From the NCBI GenBank assembly GCA_041391485.1, contig JAWKNY010000012.1, positions 1 to 64,000 on the forward strand: a DNA stretch of 64,000 bases, given 5' to 3'. The notes beneath the pieces are model-generated. The model was not told the origin of the DNA. It searched no databases and worked only from the letters and a program-made list of their open reading frames with translations. The DNA is from JACKAF01 sp041391485. GTDB lineage: Bacteria; Bdellovibrionota; FAC87; UBA2466; JACKAF01. Position numbers and translations under genes: made by a program. Of this stretch, positions 10,012 to 18,595 are shown piece by piece; position 1 is the stretch's first letter; every line of letters starts with the position of its first letter.

Positions 10012-10293
10012 TTAGATCGTCGGTTTGAACCAATCCACCCGTCTAGCGAAGTGAACCGTTACATTCTTGAAATTGGGTTCTCCGCGGTAGAATTCGGCGT
10101 CCACAACCCCGGGGGGCGGAGCGGAATCCTGCGCCCGGTGAACCTTGTAGACCACGCTGGCATACAAAAGGCCGAAAAAGACGAGCGCGCCCGATACGAT
10201 AAACACAGCTAGAGCCGGGACAGCGGCAAAAAGCCAGGCAAAGGCCAGTAATAAGGCGGCGGGAATATAATGTTTCCAGCGCTGAACGGACAT
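10012..10293 (-). CDS. Small two-helix membrane protein
   Basis: A 93-residue protein of no recognised family. Two hydrophobic helices (about residues 8-25 and 28-48) are followed by a soluble tail with a Pro-rich turn and aromatic-basic end. A GGAGG site precedes the ATG at 10293 with good spacing, which supports reality. It converges on the HD-GYP gene, with its stop one base beyond that gene. It may be an inner-membrane protein with a cytoplasmic or periplasmic tail. No function is proposed. Confidence 0.65.
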   Translation of the reverse strand: MSVQRWKHYIPAALLLAFAWLFAAVPALAVFIVSGALVFFGLLYASVVYKVHRAQDSAPPPGVVDAEFYRGEPNFKNVTVHFARRVDWFKPTI

Positions 10294-10565
10294 GAAACAC
10301 CTCCATCGCGTTCAGAGGCTAGATTGCGCACGATTTGGCCCAAGTCAAGGCCCTGCCTAGCCGTGAGCTTCCATCACAAAAACCGCACTCTTTCGGCGTC
10401 GCCGGTACCAGTGAAAGTAGTTTGCCCTCACAAAACCTCTCCCTTTTTCCTGTGGCCAGAGCCTCTCTCGCCAGTTAGTACGTTGTCAAATTCTATTTAT
10501 ACAGTTGTCTAAGTAGAATGAGCCGCAGGGAAGGGGCGCGTGGGCGTAAGTATATGAAATTAAAT
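10294..10565. other. Intergenic region before the TetR gene
   Basis: This stretch lies between the divergent small membrane protein and the TetR gene. I see no convincing gene in it. It becomes AT-richer toward the TetR side, where two dyads begin. Confidence 0.4.
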
Positions 10566-10580
10566 GGATAAAAATTATCC
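10566..10580. promoter_or_regulatory. Perfect dyad GGATAA-AAA-TTATCC
   Basis: A 6-bp inverted repeat around AAA lies about 33 bases upstream of the larger dyad in front of the TetR gene. It could be a second regulator site or a minor promoter element. No T-run follows, so it is not a terminator. Confidence 0.35.
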
Positions 10581-10612
10581 CCAGCCCCTGTGAATTGTTT
10601 GGTCCGAATAAT

Positions 10613-10650
10613 CCACAGGTGAAACAAAACCTGTGGGTTTCGTATATAAT
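10613..10650 (+). promoter_or_regulatory. TetR operator dyad and -10 box
   Basis: CCACAGGT (10613-10620) and ACCTGTGG (10629-10636) form a perfect 8-bp inverted repeat with an 8-base centre. A consensus TATAAT lies at 10645-10650, so the dyad covers where the -35 region would be. This is the classic geometry of an autoregulated TetR-family promoter. Transcription would begin around 10657, practically at the ATG at 10658, implying a leaderless message. Confidence 0.65.
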
Positions 10651-10657
10651 GCGCCGG

Positions 10658-11308
10658 ATGAAAACGCCGGAACTCTCGGACGCCGTCTATTATCAGATCT
10701 TTGATTTTAAGCGCGGCCGGGGTGAAAAACGCAAAATCCAGATCGTCGAAGCGCTCATTGAGTGCTTGGCTACCCGGGGGCTCGACAACACGAGTTTCGA
10801 AACCCTGGGAAAAATGGTGGGGATGAACCGAACCCATGTGGCCTACTATTTTCAGAACCGAGATGACCTTGTCCGAACCGCGGTCCGATACGTGTTTGTG
10901 GTAGGGCAACAAGAGGCGATCACGCGTATTGAAAAAGCGACCGCTGGAAAGCCACGCTTTCAGGCGGCCATCGAGGGCTGGTTTGAATGGCTGCACAAGC
11001 ACCCACGCTACGCCAGCGTGGTGGGACTGTTCTACTACCTTGCTTCTTACGACAAGAGCTACCGCGCGATACAGAACAGCATCCGCTCGATGGGAGAGGA
11101 ACGCATCTTGTCCACACTCGCTCCTTTTGTGGAGAAGGGAAGAATTTCAGCAGCGAAGGCCCGGACGGTCGCGCGGAGCACGCAGGTATTGATCACCGGT
11201 GCGCTCTTCAATTACTACGCGTCTGACTACCCTCTAGGGCTGCGTCAGCTTCAAAAACAAACGGTTAAGGACTCGCTAGCGCTTTTGGAAGCGCATTCGC
11301 AAGGCTAG
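10658..11308 (+). CDS. TetR/AcrR-family transcriptional regulator
   Basis: One-component repressor of about 216 residues. The N-terminal helix-turn-helix is KRKIQIVEALIECLATRG through MVGMNRTHVAYYFQNRDDLV, the usual TetR_N pattern with a helix start and YYF recognition segment. The C-terminal ligand domain is all-helical and not assignable to a ligand. ATG at 10658 is preferred because the -10 box at 10645-10650 leaves no room for an earlier start. ATG at 10649 overlaps that box. The dyad just upstream suggests autoregulation. Its stop overlaps the stop of the convergent helicase gene. Its targets may include the helicase locus or the small membrane protein gene upstream, but the sequence does not show which. 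Confidence 0.88.
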   Translation: MKTPELSDAVYYQIFDFKRGRGEKRKIQIVEALIECLATRGLDNTSFETLGKMVGMNRTHVAYYFQNRDDLVRTAVRYVFVVGQQEAITRIEKATAGKPRFQAAIEGWFEWLHKHPRYASVVGLFYYLASYDKSYRAIQNSIRSMGEERILSTLAPFVEKGRISAAKARTVARSTQVLITGALFNYYASDYPLGLRQLQKQTVKDSLALLEAHSQG

Positions 11309-14300
11309 TCTTCCTCGGCAAGGCTGACGTAGGCATCCAGCATCTTGCTTGTTTGATACGCCTCTTCGATAGCGGACAGACGATTAACCATTGGCTTGAT
11401 GTGCTTGAGCAGGTACGCGCACACATACAGCCCCCGGTAGATGCGTTTGGAGGAACCTCGGGTCACGCCACGCTTTGCCACCTGAGCGTCGCTCTGAGTC
11501 CATCCCCATAGCTTATTGGAGCGCATAGCAGGAAGGACTCTGGCAAGTTCTGGAGAATCGCTATGGTGCGAGAGCCGACGCAGCAGCTCTAGGAACAACT
11601 TCTTTGCGCCGAAGTCAGTCATGTATTGCAAAACGCCAAACTCTCTTTTAGCGCGAGCGGCGAGTACCGCTAAGCCTCCCGAGTCTTCATCCCTGAAGTC
11701 ATCCTCTACCGACTGAGTGAAGTACGGAATTTCCATTCCCAGCTGTATCCAGTCTAATAACCGTTCCATCTCTTTTGCATCGGCGAGATTTTCGAGATTT
11801 ATCTCCGCGTTGGGCTCTACCTTGTTGAGAAATTGCGCGATCGTGCAAAGCGCGCGGAAGTAGGCCCGACTATGATTGGGCAGCCCTTCGAGGATCCTAC
11901 CACCCGTTTTTGTCGTCCAGCCCCATATTCCCTTGTCCTTTAGAGTTCGAAGAAGGTCTGCTTTCTCCTTGAGCAGAGCTTCCGCGTCGCTGGGGACTTT
12001 TATCTGCTGGACAATTTTGAGTAAGAGTTGAGGCGCCTGTCTCGAAAAACTCTGAACTCCAAACCCGGCCGAGCGATCAAGTAGAACGGAAACGGCACCG
12101 GACTCTTTGTTCTGAAACTTTTTCAAAGAGTTTTCGTCTAGTGTGGTATTTACGCGTCCCGGACGAATGAGCGAAAGCAAGAGCTCCATTTGGTCTCTTT
12201 CCGGAAGTCGGTTCAAGTCGAGTCCTTGCGCTTCAGGGTGTTGTTTCATTATTAGAGCAATGCAATACACCGCTCGGTAGACACGCTGGAAAGTCTCGCG
12301 GTTGCGGGCACGGTTCTGCTCACCATTCATACGGTTGCGGTACTCGTTAGGGGTGGCAAGCCCACTATCCGATTTCTTGAGTCCCAGATCGTTGGGATCC
12401 AAAATACGTTTAAGTAGAGCCTCCCGTTCCGCCGCATACTCGTCGGGAATGGATCGAACGAGAGCCTCGATCAGCTTCTGCGCTGCCCATTCATCGGAGA
12501 AGGTGCCTATCCCGCGATCTCGGGCTTCGTCGTAGAACGCGCCCCAAGCGCCATTCACTCGATCAATAAATAGTAGTTTGTCCTCGATATTGAGCAGCGA
12601 TCGCGGCCGTTGTGGATCCAGACGGTTCATGAAATCTTGAAACCCGTCTTCTCGGTGCAGTCGGGTGAGATCCAACGTTTCTCCCTCTGGGAAGGACTTC
12701 ATGATGGCAGCCATTTCGAATAGCGCTTCATAGATACTGCGGACTGCCTGGGTGTCGGCCGAGCGAGCGGTTTTAGCTTCCGTTCCATCTCCCGACGCCC
12801 ATTTCCATTCCGACTCCAATCGAGATAGTAAGTCTTCGGACTCCGGGCACGGAAACCGCTCGGTAAGTAACTTGGCGAGTTTGAGGATAATGTCTCTCGC
12901 TCCCAAACCGTTTCCGAACTGCTGAATGGAATAGTTGTAGGCCTCTTCATGCAGACTTCGGAGCGCGCCATTTTGAAAAACAGGAAGATCAAAAAATGGA
13001 AATTTAGTGGAGTAGCCCTCTGTTTCACCGAACAAATCGTAGTAGCTTCCTTTGAACTGCAGGGGCGTGTAGTTATCTTCGTTCACAACGATTCGGGCCG
13101 AACCCACCGGGCCATCGCTTGCGGGATCGAAAGACTCCACGATGATAGACTCAATGCCTTCCACCAACACTCGCGAGAACCCGGTGTAATCGTAGAGGCG
13201 GAAGTAAGGCTTGCGTTCGAAGGGGCGCCCGGCTCGTCCGCCGTTTTGTATCAGACTACCGAATCCGGACGGGGAATAGCCGTAGGGCTTCAAGAGTATT
13301 ATCTGATTGGCGGCACGTGTGTCGGCTCCCTGGTGCAACATTCGGATCACCAAAACATATTTGTGCTTCTTCTTGTCCGCTTCCGTGGCGAATAGGTTTT
13401 GGTCGTTGAACCAGTCGTAGGTTGTGGGATCACTCGCTCCACCCCGGTGATAAACTCGCACCTCTTCTTTCAGTTGTTTCGCAAGAATGGGGGCATAAGC
13501 ATCTGCGTGCGCGATAGAGGGAACAAACAAAATCCCTCGATCCGGTACTCCCGGAATGCGGGTGCTGAGAATGCGGCTGGCGACGTCCTTAAGGAGTCCG
13601 TGGTGAATGGTAACTTTGCGTTCGTGGGCTTCTGTCATGGCCCGGTTGTAGTCTAGAATCTCGGACACGGGGGTGCCGTCTAAATGTGTAATGATATGAA
13701 AGTCGGCCAGTGGTGGTGAGTAGCCTTCCTGAATTGCGCGGAACCAAGCCGCTCTACAAAGTACCTGCAGGTCGATAATATTCCCAGCGCGCAAGAGTTC
13801 TTGTTCATCGTCGGTAAGAAAGCCACCGTAAATGTTGCCGTGTAGATAGTCTTTGATAAGGACACGATCCCGGTGCCACAACGTTGCGGTTAACAGCAGG
13901 ACGCGGTGACGTTCATCCAGGACGGTCTCTAAATCTTTTCGGATCGTGTGAAATTGGGCCTCTTGAAGGACTTTGCTTTTTACCTTCATGTATTCATGGC
14001 CTTCATCGAAAACAATGACCCAAGGCTGTTCCGGGTCACTTGCGATGGATTTGTGAATGTCGTCTCTTCGGGCAAAATACCCGCTTCGCGACACGGCGAC
14101 CATCTCGACGTTGCGAGGGAGAGGTTCTGAAGATTCGGTGCCGTACAAACGCGCAATCCGCTTGAGGCCGAGTTCGGTTTCATAAGTTTGGGTGGCTTCG
14201 TCCAGGATGTTGTTACTCTGAACTACAAACAGTATTTTTGGTTTTTTCTTCCAACTCGGGGTCGCCAGCCGGAGACGCGAGTGAAGCCTCTCTACGTAGT

Positions 14301-14769
14301 GCGCGGAGACGATGGTTTTTCCACTTCCGGGCGGCATGACAAGCGCGCGCTTGAGTCCCGCTTTTCCCTGAACGCGGCCCTCCATCGAAAGTAGAGCTTC
14401 AATGGCGCGGTTTTGCGGGTTGCTTAAGATAGCCTTCCCGTCGTTCCAGTCGGGGTAGGGACGGAGTTGGCAATGCGCATACCGGTCGGCACGCAAACTC
14501 GAACGCAATACCCCTTGAGCGCGGTCGAGGTCGAAAGAGGGGTTCACCGTCGGGCCGTGCGGCCAAAGAAACTGGACGCGGCTGGTGACTCGTTGAGATC
14601 GACCAATACTTCGGGCATTCCTTTTAGCGGTCTGGCGGCTGCCGCGGCATGTTGTACGAGTAAAAGAATAGTGGTGGTAGCCCTGCGGGGTGCGAAAAAA
14701 CGTCGTCGTTTTCTTGCTGAACTCCACATCAACCAAGTCTAGGCGGTTGCCTTCCATTAGTACGGGCAC
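11305..14769 (-). CDS. Large SF2 DEAD/DEAH-type helicase with C-terminal tandem repeats
   Basis: A 1154-residue predicted nucleic-acid translocase. Walker A is MPPGSGKT (145-152), the DEAH-box variant is DEGH (255-258), motif III is LTATL, and motif VI is QNGGRAGRP (508-516). The helicase core ends near residue 600. After it come about four copies of a 140-150-residue unit. The signature helix (YxAxxxxAxxMKxxPxxxxLDLxRL) recurs at about 675-704, 826-855, 966-995 and 1106-1134, and a second shared block (FGxxxFxxxxAxxLLxxLxxxI) lies in between. Two repeats also begin with WGW. The first 110 residues are basic and unassigned. The start is GTG at 14769 or ATG at 14757, neither with a clear ribosome site. 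The function is unknown; similar architectures occur in restriction and defence helicases, but no nuclease motif is visible. Confidence 0.85.
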   Translation of the reverse strand: MPVLMEGNRLDLVDVEFSKKTTTFFRTPQGYHHYSFTRTTCRGSRQTAKRNARSIGRSQRVTSRVQFLWPHGPTVNPSFDLDRAQGVLRSSLRADRYAHCQLRPYPDWNDGKAILSNPQNRAIEALLSMEGRVQGKAGLKRALVMPPGSGKTIVSAHYVERLHSRLRLATPSWKKKPKILFVVQSNNILDEATQTYETELGLKRIARLYGTESSEPLPRNVEMVAVSRSGYFARRDDIHKSIASDPEQPWVIVFDEGHEYMKVKSKVLQEAQFHTIRKDLETVLDERHRVLLLTATLWHRDRVLIKDYLHGNIYGGFLTDDEQELLRAGNIIDLQVLCRAAWFRAIQEGYSPPLADFHIITHLDGTPVSEILDYNRAMTEAHERKVTIHHGLLKDVASRILSTRIPGVPDRGILFVPSIAHADAYAPILAKQLKEEVRVYHRGGASDPTTYDWFNDQNLFATEADKKKHKYVLVIRMLHQGADTRAANQIILLKPYGYSPSGFGSLIQNGGRAGRPFERKPYFRLYDYTGFSRVLVEGIESIIVESFDPASDGPVGSARIVVNEDNYTPLQFKGSYYDLFGETEGYSTKFPFFDLPVFQNGALRSLHEEAYNYSIQQFGNGLGARDIILKLAKLLTERFPCPESEDLLSRLESEWKWASGDGTEAKTARSADTQAVRSIYEALFEMAAIMKSFPEGETLDLTRLHREDGFQDFMNRLDPQRPRSLLNIEDKLLFIDRVNGAWGAFYDEARDRGIGTFSDEWAAQKLIEALVRSIPDEYAAEREALLKRILDPNDLGLKKSDSGLATPNEYRNRMNGEQNRARNRETFQRVYRAVYCIALIMKQHPEAQGLDLNRLPERDQMELLLSLIRPGRVNTTLDENSLKKFQNKESGAVSVLLDRSAGFGVQSFSRQAPQLLLKIVQQIKVPSDAEALLKEKADLLRTLKDKGIWGWTTKTGGRILEGLPNHSRAYFRALCTIAQFLNKVEPNAEINLENLADAKEMERLLDWIQLGMEIPYFTQSVEDDFRDEDSGGLAVLAARAKREFGVLQYMTDFGAKKLFLELLRRLSHHSDSPELARVLPAMRSNKLWGWTQSDAQVAKRGVTRGSSKRIYRGLYVCAYLLKHIKPMVNRLSAIEEAYQTSKMLDAYVSLAEED

Positions 14770-15063
14770 GGCCGCGAGGTATTAAGCCTGTTGGATGGGA
14801 CTCGCGGTTTCTAAGCCGTCGTGGATGGCGCTGGAACTCGGCGAGTATCGTCTGGCGGCAGATGTCCGCACGCTTGGCCGCCACAGCAGGCAAAGCGGTA
14901 GCCAGGTAAATCCCAATTTGAGCGTTCGGTTTAAGGGGCCAAAAACGCCTTATACCACACCCGCATCAATTGGAGGGGATATTTAACTTGCTGAAATGAA
15001 AGGTGTTTGCCGCCATCTCCCGCCCTGCCTTGTACCGATTTCGGAATGTCTATATAAGGCGGT
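14770..15063. other. Intergenic region between divergent genes
   Basis: About 290 bases separate the helicase from the secreted protein at 15064. No gene is supported. A TATATAAG box at 15051-15058 and nearby purine-rich AAGGCGG are the only signals noted near the right-hand gene. Confidence 0.4.
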
Positions 15064-16132
15064 GTGGCTCTCCGGCTAAAAATAGGCTTTCTTCTCTGGG
15101 TGGGATTGAGCGGTCCTGCATTAAGGGTGATTTTGTCATCCCGTATGAGCTGCGGATCCACAACCGCAATGGCGCGATCTCACGGTACTCCATCATCGTC
15201 AGCCTCGCGGATCATTTCCGCTACTACTTCGGCCCGCAGGATGGGCTTTCCCACTTCTTAGCGGGCAACGAGTTTCACGGGCAGCACGAATACCTCAACT
15301 ACGTGTTCGAGTGGTACCTCAACATGTTGCCGGTGTCTGAGGGTATTTACGCCGACGGCGCGCACGCGATCGCGGAGGAGACGGAAACACGAGTCGATTT
15401 TGGATGGCGTCTTCGGCCGTAGTCCTTACCGAGTACCGCCATCCCGAAAAAATTTTGGGTTTGTTGCGGACCTCCGTGCCGGACGCTTCCGGCCGCGTAC
15501 CTGTCGAGCGTCACTATTGGGATCTGGGCCTAGGTCAGGAAGGCTCCCACAGCCGAACCCAAATTCGAATGGTACGAGGAAGTGGGTTGCGCGCAGCCGA
15601 CTGAATCCCAACGCGGTCGCCCTGGATGTGGATCTCAAAAAGCACAGCGGCCTTTGGGTGGGCAGCGGCAAAGTTGAACTTGAAAAACTTCGGCATACCC
15701 GATGGGTTATTCCGCCGCGTTTTCCCTTTTTTGTACCTCACAGGACGCATTCACAAGATGTACTCCTTTGACGGGCGCCCCATTCCGGACTCTATCAAGG
15801 CGTGGCCAGACGGTTCCCCCATTTCGGACAAGGTACGACGGGTGATGGGCCGACGAGTGTCGAACGTATGCTTGGAAGCGACTGGGGAAAAGCTGGAAGG
15901 GATGTACGAAAGTCTGCTCGACGTGACTTCCTGGCGCAAGATTCAGAACGAGCACACGGGGAATCAGCCGATGCATTTTATGCGCGCGTCCTTGGCGGAT
16001 GCGGATAAGAAGGTGGCGGAGAATATTCGGGCGATGACTCGTACTTATAGAAAAGTTTGGCTGTATTACGATGTGGAACTCGCGCAGCAGATCCACAGCT
16101 GCCGGCAGCGGTTCGTGTGGGAGGTAAAGTGA
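15064..16132 (+). CDS. Predicted secreted protein of unknown function (three or more apparent frameshifts)
   Basis: No single frame is open, but overlapping coding-like segments can be joined. GTG at 15064, after AAGGCGG, starts a signal-peptide-like segment (RLKIGFLLWVGLSGPAL). One added A near 15122 joins it to DFVIPYELRIHNRNGAISRY and a segment to about 15405. Further segments follow in other frames (VVLTEYRHPEKILGLLRTSV, NAVALDVDLKKHSGLWVGSG), and a last open stretch runs to 16132. The C-terminal half has helical, charged character, with no family recognised. Its final TGA overlaps the GTG start of the next gene, so the two are probably translationally coupled. That supports this being a real gene rather than chance open frames. 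Frameshifts could be sequencing error or real decay. Confidence 0.5.
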
Positions 16133-17637
16133 CGGGAAAGCAAAAGAGGCCCTTCTTCTCGCTCAAGCAAGTGCTCTTGTGTTTGGTAGTTGTCTGCTTT
16201 TCCACGGCCTCTTTTGCCGCAGGCATTTTGCCGGGGTGCTTGAGACCCCTCTACGAAGCGATCGTGCCTAGCCGATTCAGTCGCTGGATAAGACAGACGG
16301 CTCCCGAAAGAGTGTTGGCACCTACCAAAGCCAACTTCCCCATTCTCGTGATTGGGGCTGGGCCTGCGGGACTGGCTACAATGGATGCGCTCAAACGTCG
16401 AGGCATCTCTTTTGTCGGCGTGGACTCTGCGGCCGGTGTGGGGGGCATGTGGTTGCAGTCCAACCCGAACTCCGCCGCTTACAATCACTTGATCACAAAT
16501 TCCTCTAAAGCCACTACCCATTTGGGCATGGAGCACGAGCCAGGCACTCCGGACTTTCTCACTCACCAACAAGCGCTCGCTTACCTTCAGCGTTTTGCGG
16601 AAACGCGTTTAAGTGACGCTCGAATGGTATTCAATACGCGCGTGCAAACGATTCGCTACGATGTGAAGGGCGGCTATTGGAACGTCACGTTTGGGAGTGG
16701 CTCGTCTATGCAGTACCGAGCCGTTGTGGTCGCTACGGGCCACAATACGCCAGCCAATGCGGTGATTCCAAATCGTTTGCGCAACGAAGCGGACGCGGCC
16801 GGAATAAAATACCTGCACTCTTCGCTTTACCGCGATCCAGATCTGTACGCGGAAGGGCCGACACTCATTGTGGGCTTTGGAAATTCGGGCGCAGAGATTG
16901 CGACAGCTATCTCCGCGGTGAATCCCGAAACTTACGTTTCTATCCGCTCGCCGCGTTGGCTGGTTCCCGATTACGTCGGGCGTACGCCTGCCGACGAGTT
17001 TGCGAACTCTGGCTTTCCGCTTCCTCACTGGCTTGAGATGCTGGGCTTTCATTTGATCCAGAGAGTGACGGTGGGACACCCGGCGCGTATTGGAATCGGA
17101 ATGCCCGATCATGGACTTTTGGATCGCCTGCCGGTGGCGGATCGCGGGATCGCGCAAGCGATACGAGACAAGCGCGTGCACGTGCGCTCGAACATCAAAC
17201 AGATTACTCGCGACGGGCAAGTGCTTTTTGAAAACCCGACGGAGGCTCCGCTTACGCCCGCCCGAATTATTTTTGCGACAGGGTATAGAAGACAGTACCC
17301 GTTTCTCGAAAGCGGCTATGGAGATTTTGAGGATCCAAATTTTTATCTCTCGTTTTCTGTCTTCCACCCGGATAAAAGGGGCCTTTGCTTTCTGCCTGAG
17401 TTGATCGTGCCGCAAGGTGCCTGGCCGCTTTTTGTGGAGCAGGCCAATGCTGTTGCTGCGTACTTTGAGGCCGAGGCATCCGCGGCAAGCAATGTGGCGC
17501 GCTTTGACACGCTACGAGGTTTGCCGAACCCGGATTTCAAAGGGCACATTTTTAGTCAGGCAGATCAGTGGCATGTCGATCCCAAGCGGGTGACCGAGCT
17601 TCTTCGGGCTTATGCCGCGTGGATAGGGGAACCTTAA
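16129..17637 (+). CDS. Flavin-containing monooxygenase-like protein with N-terminal signal or anchor
   Basis: Predicted FAD- and NAD(P)H-dependent oxidoreductase of about 502 residues. The start is GTG at 16129 behind GGAGG, overlapping the upstream stop as GTGA. The first 40 residues contain a hydrophobic segment (VLLCLVVVCFSTASFAAG) that looks like a signal peptide or membrane anchor. There is no twin-arginine motif. The FAD-binding Rossmann motif is VIGAGPAGLATM and the second dinucleotide site is VGFGNSGAEIA; an ATG motif (VVVATGHN, FATGYRR) also fits the FMO/lysine hydroxylase group. The canonical FxGxxxH fingerprint is not clear (YLHSSLYRD instead). The substrate is unknown. Export or anchoring would be unusual for this fold. 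It probably works with the product of the upstream coupled gene. Confidence 0.82.
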   Translation: MTGKQKRPFFSLKQVLLCLVVVCFSTASFAAGILPGCLRPLYEAIVPSRFSRWIRQTAPERVLAPTKANFPILVIGAGPAGLATMDALKRRGISFVGVDSAAGVGGMWLQSNPNSAAYNHLITNSSKATTHLGMEHEPGTPDFLTHQQALAYLQRFAETRLSDARMVFNTRVQTIRYDVKGGYWNVTFGSGSSMQYRAVVVATGHNTPANAVIPNRLRNEADAAGIKYLHSSLYRDPDLYAEGPTLIVGFGNSGAEIATAISAVNPETYVSIRSPRWLVPDYVGRTPADEFANSGFPLPHWLEMLGFHLIQRVTVGHPARIGIGMPDHGLLDRLPVADRGIAQAIRDKRVHVRSNIKQITRDGQVLFENPTEAPLTPARIIFATGYRRQYPFLESGYGDFEDPNFYLSFSVFHPDKRGLCFLPELIVPQGAWPLFVEQANAVAAYFEAEASAASNVARFDTLRGLPNPDFKGHIFSQADQWHVDPKRVTELLRAYAAWIGEP

Positions 17638-17660
17638 GCAAGATACTTGAGTCCCTAAAA

Positions 17661-17675
17661 GGTACGCGGTTACTT
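17661..17675 (+). repeat. Left inverted repeat of the RAYT element
   Basis: GGTACGCGGTTACTT is the exact reverse complement of 18369-18383 and lies 40 bases before the transposase ATG. Similarity extends inward (GGAAA) and outward (TCCCTA) with mismatches and a different spacer. Confidence 0.8.
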
Positions 17676-17714
17676 CTGAGGAAAAGCTGGCCTGAAGCTT
17701 GCTACTTAGAACGC

Positions 17715-18374
17715 ATGGCACGGCCGCTACTCATACGAAACGTGGAATTCCCTTACCATGTCCGGGCCCGTTCAAATAATCGCGAGTGGTTCTATCTTCC
17801 TACGGAGATTGTTTGGCGCATCTCGCTGGAGGTTCTTGGTATTGTGATCGATCGGTACGGTCTGTCTGTTCACCTATTTGTGCTAATGTCGAATCATTTT
17901 CATCTCATCTGCTCGACTCCAAAAAGCAACTTGGGTGAATGCATGAACTACTTCATGCGGGAGACCAGCAAGGCGATTGGTCGGGAATCCGGACGCATAA
18001 ATAGGATATTTGGAGCACGATACGGTTGGAGCCTCATCGAGAACTCCTACTATTACAGCCATGCGTATAAGTATGTCGCTCGCAACCCGGTGGTTGCGGG
18101 TATGGTTCAGCGGACTGAAGAATATCGGTTTTCGACGATTCCAGCGGATTTGGACATTTGCCCGATAGCCATCCCGCTATCAGGGCATCTGTTTGGAAGA
18201 TCCATTCCTTCCGATCTGGAAGCTCGGCTGGATTGGTTAAACACCCCTTACCCAAAGCAGTGCGCAGAAGTGGTGCGAAAAGGACTGAGAAGATCACGGT
18301 TCAGATTCACTACGTCAAAAGCTTTATATAAACAGGTTAGGGCTCTTGAGTGGCACGGATTTCCCCAAAAGTAA
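17715..18374 (+). CDS. REP-associated tyrosine transposase (RAYT, Y1/IS200-like)
   Basis: Single-strand DNA transposase-like protein of about 219 residues. The HUH metal motif is HFH within LMSNHFHLI. A helical region follows, and the family block YKYVARNPVVAG carries the catalytic-tyrosine region (several Tyr in ENSYYYSHAYKY). The ATG at 17715 starts at the conserved MARPLLIRN beginning. The gene is bracketed by perfect 15-bp inverted repeats, the right one overlapping the stop. The element stops 26 bases from the tRNA-Val 3' end. RAYTs usually act on REP-type palindromes. No obvious target duplication is visible, and I saw no further copy of the repeat in the window by eye. Confidence 0.9.
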   Translation: MARPLLIRNVEFPYHVRARSNNREWFYLPTEIVWRISLEVLGIVIDRYGLSVHLFVLMSNHFHLICSTPKSNLGECMNYFMRETSKAIGRESGRINRIFGARYGWSLIENSYYYSHAYKYVARNPVVAGMVQRTEEYRFSTIPADLDICPIAIPLSGHLFGRSIPSDLEARLDWLNTPYPKQCAEVVRKGLRRSRFRFTTSKALYKQVRALEWHGFPQK

Positions 18375-18383
18375 CCGCGTACC
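18369..18383 (-). repeat. Right inverted repeat of the RAYT element
   Basis: AAGTAACCGCGTACC is the perfect reverse complement of the left arm. It overlaps the transposase stop codon region. Beyond it, TAGGGAT matches the TCCCTA outside the left arm in inverted orientation, so the arms are parts of longer imperfect repeats. Confidence 0.8.
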
Positions 18384-18408
18384 TATTGGGTAGGGATATT
18401 ATGACCAA

Positions 18409-18485
18409 TGGTGGGCGAGCAGGGACTCGAACCCCGGACCTACGGCGTGTAAAGCCGCCGCTCTAACCAACTGAGCTACTCGCCC
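18409..18485 (-). tRNA. tRNA-Val (anticodon TAC)
   Basis: The minus strand folds into a full cloverleaf. The acceptor stem GGGCGAG/CTCGCCC is perfect, the D arm is GCTC-GAGC, the anticodon stem is GCGGC/GCCGT with loop TTTACAC, and the T arm contains GGTTCGAGTCC. The anticodon TAC is at plus-strand 18449-18451. The 3' ACCA is encoded. The RAYT element ends just beyond the 3' end. Confidence 0.96.
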
Positions 18486-18595
18486 GTTTTGAACACTGAT
18501 TTGCCTGTATACGCCAAATCGAAACAATTTGCGAGCCCTGACCGGGGCTTGTTAAGATATCCCCTCATTCGTCTATTGGCCGTTCGGAGGCCCCT

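Noticed and set aside
10493..11002. Minus-strand open frame over the TetR gene
   Set aside because: It overlaps a clear TetR helix-turn-helix on the plus strand and shows no family features.
16609..17415. Long minus-strand open frame antisense to the FMO-like gene
   Set aside because: Arg/His-rich composition and no motif; it is the shadow of a gene with intact FAD and NADP motifs.
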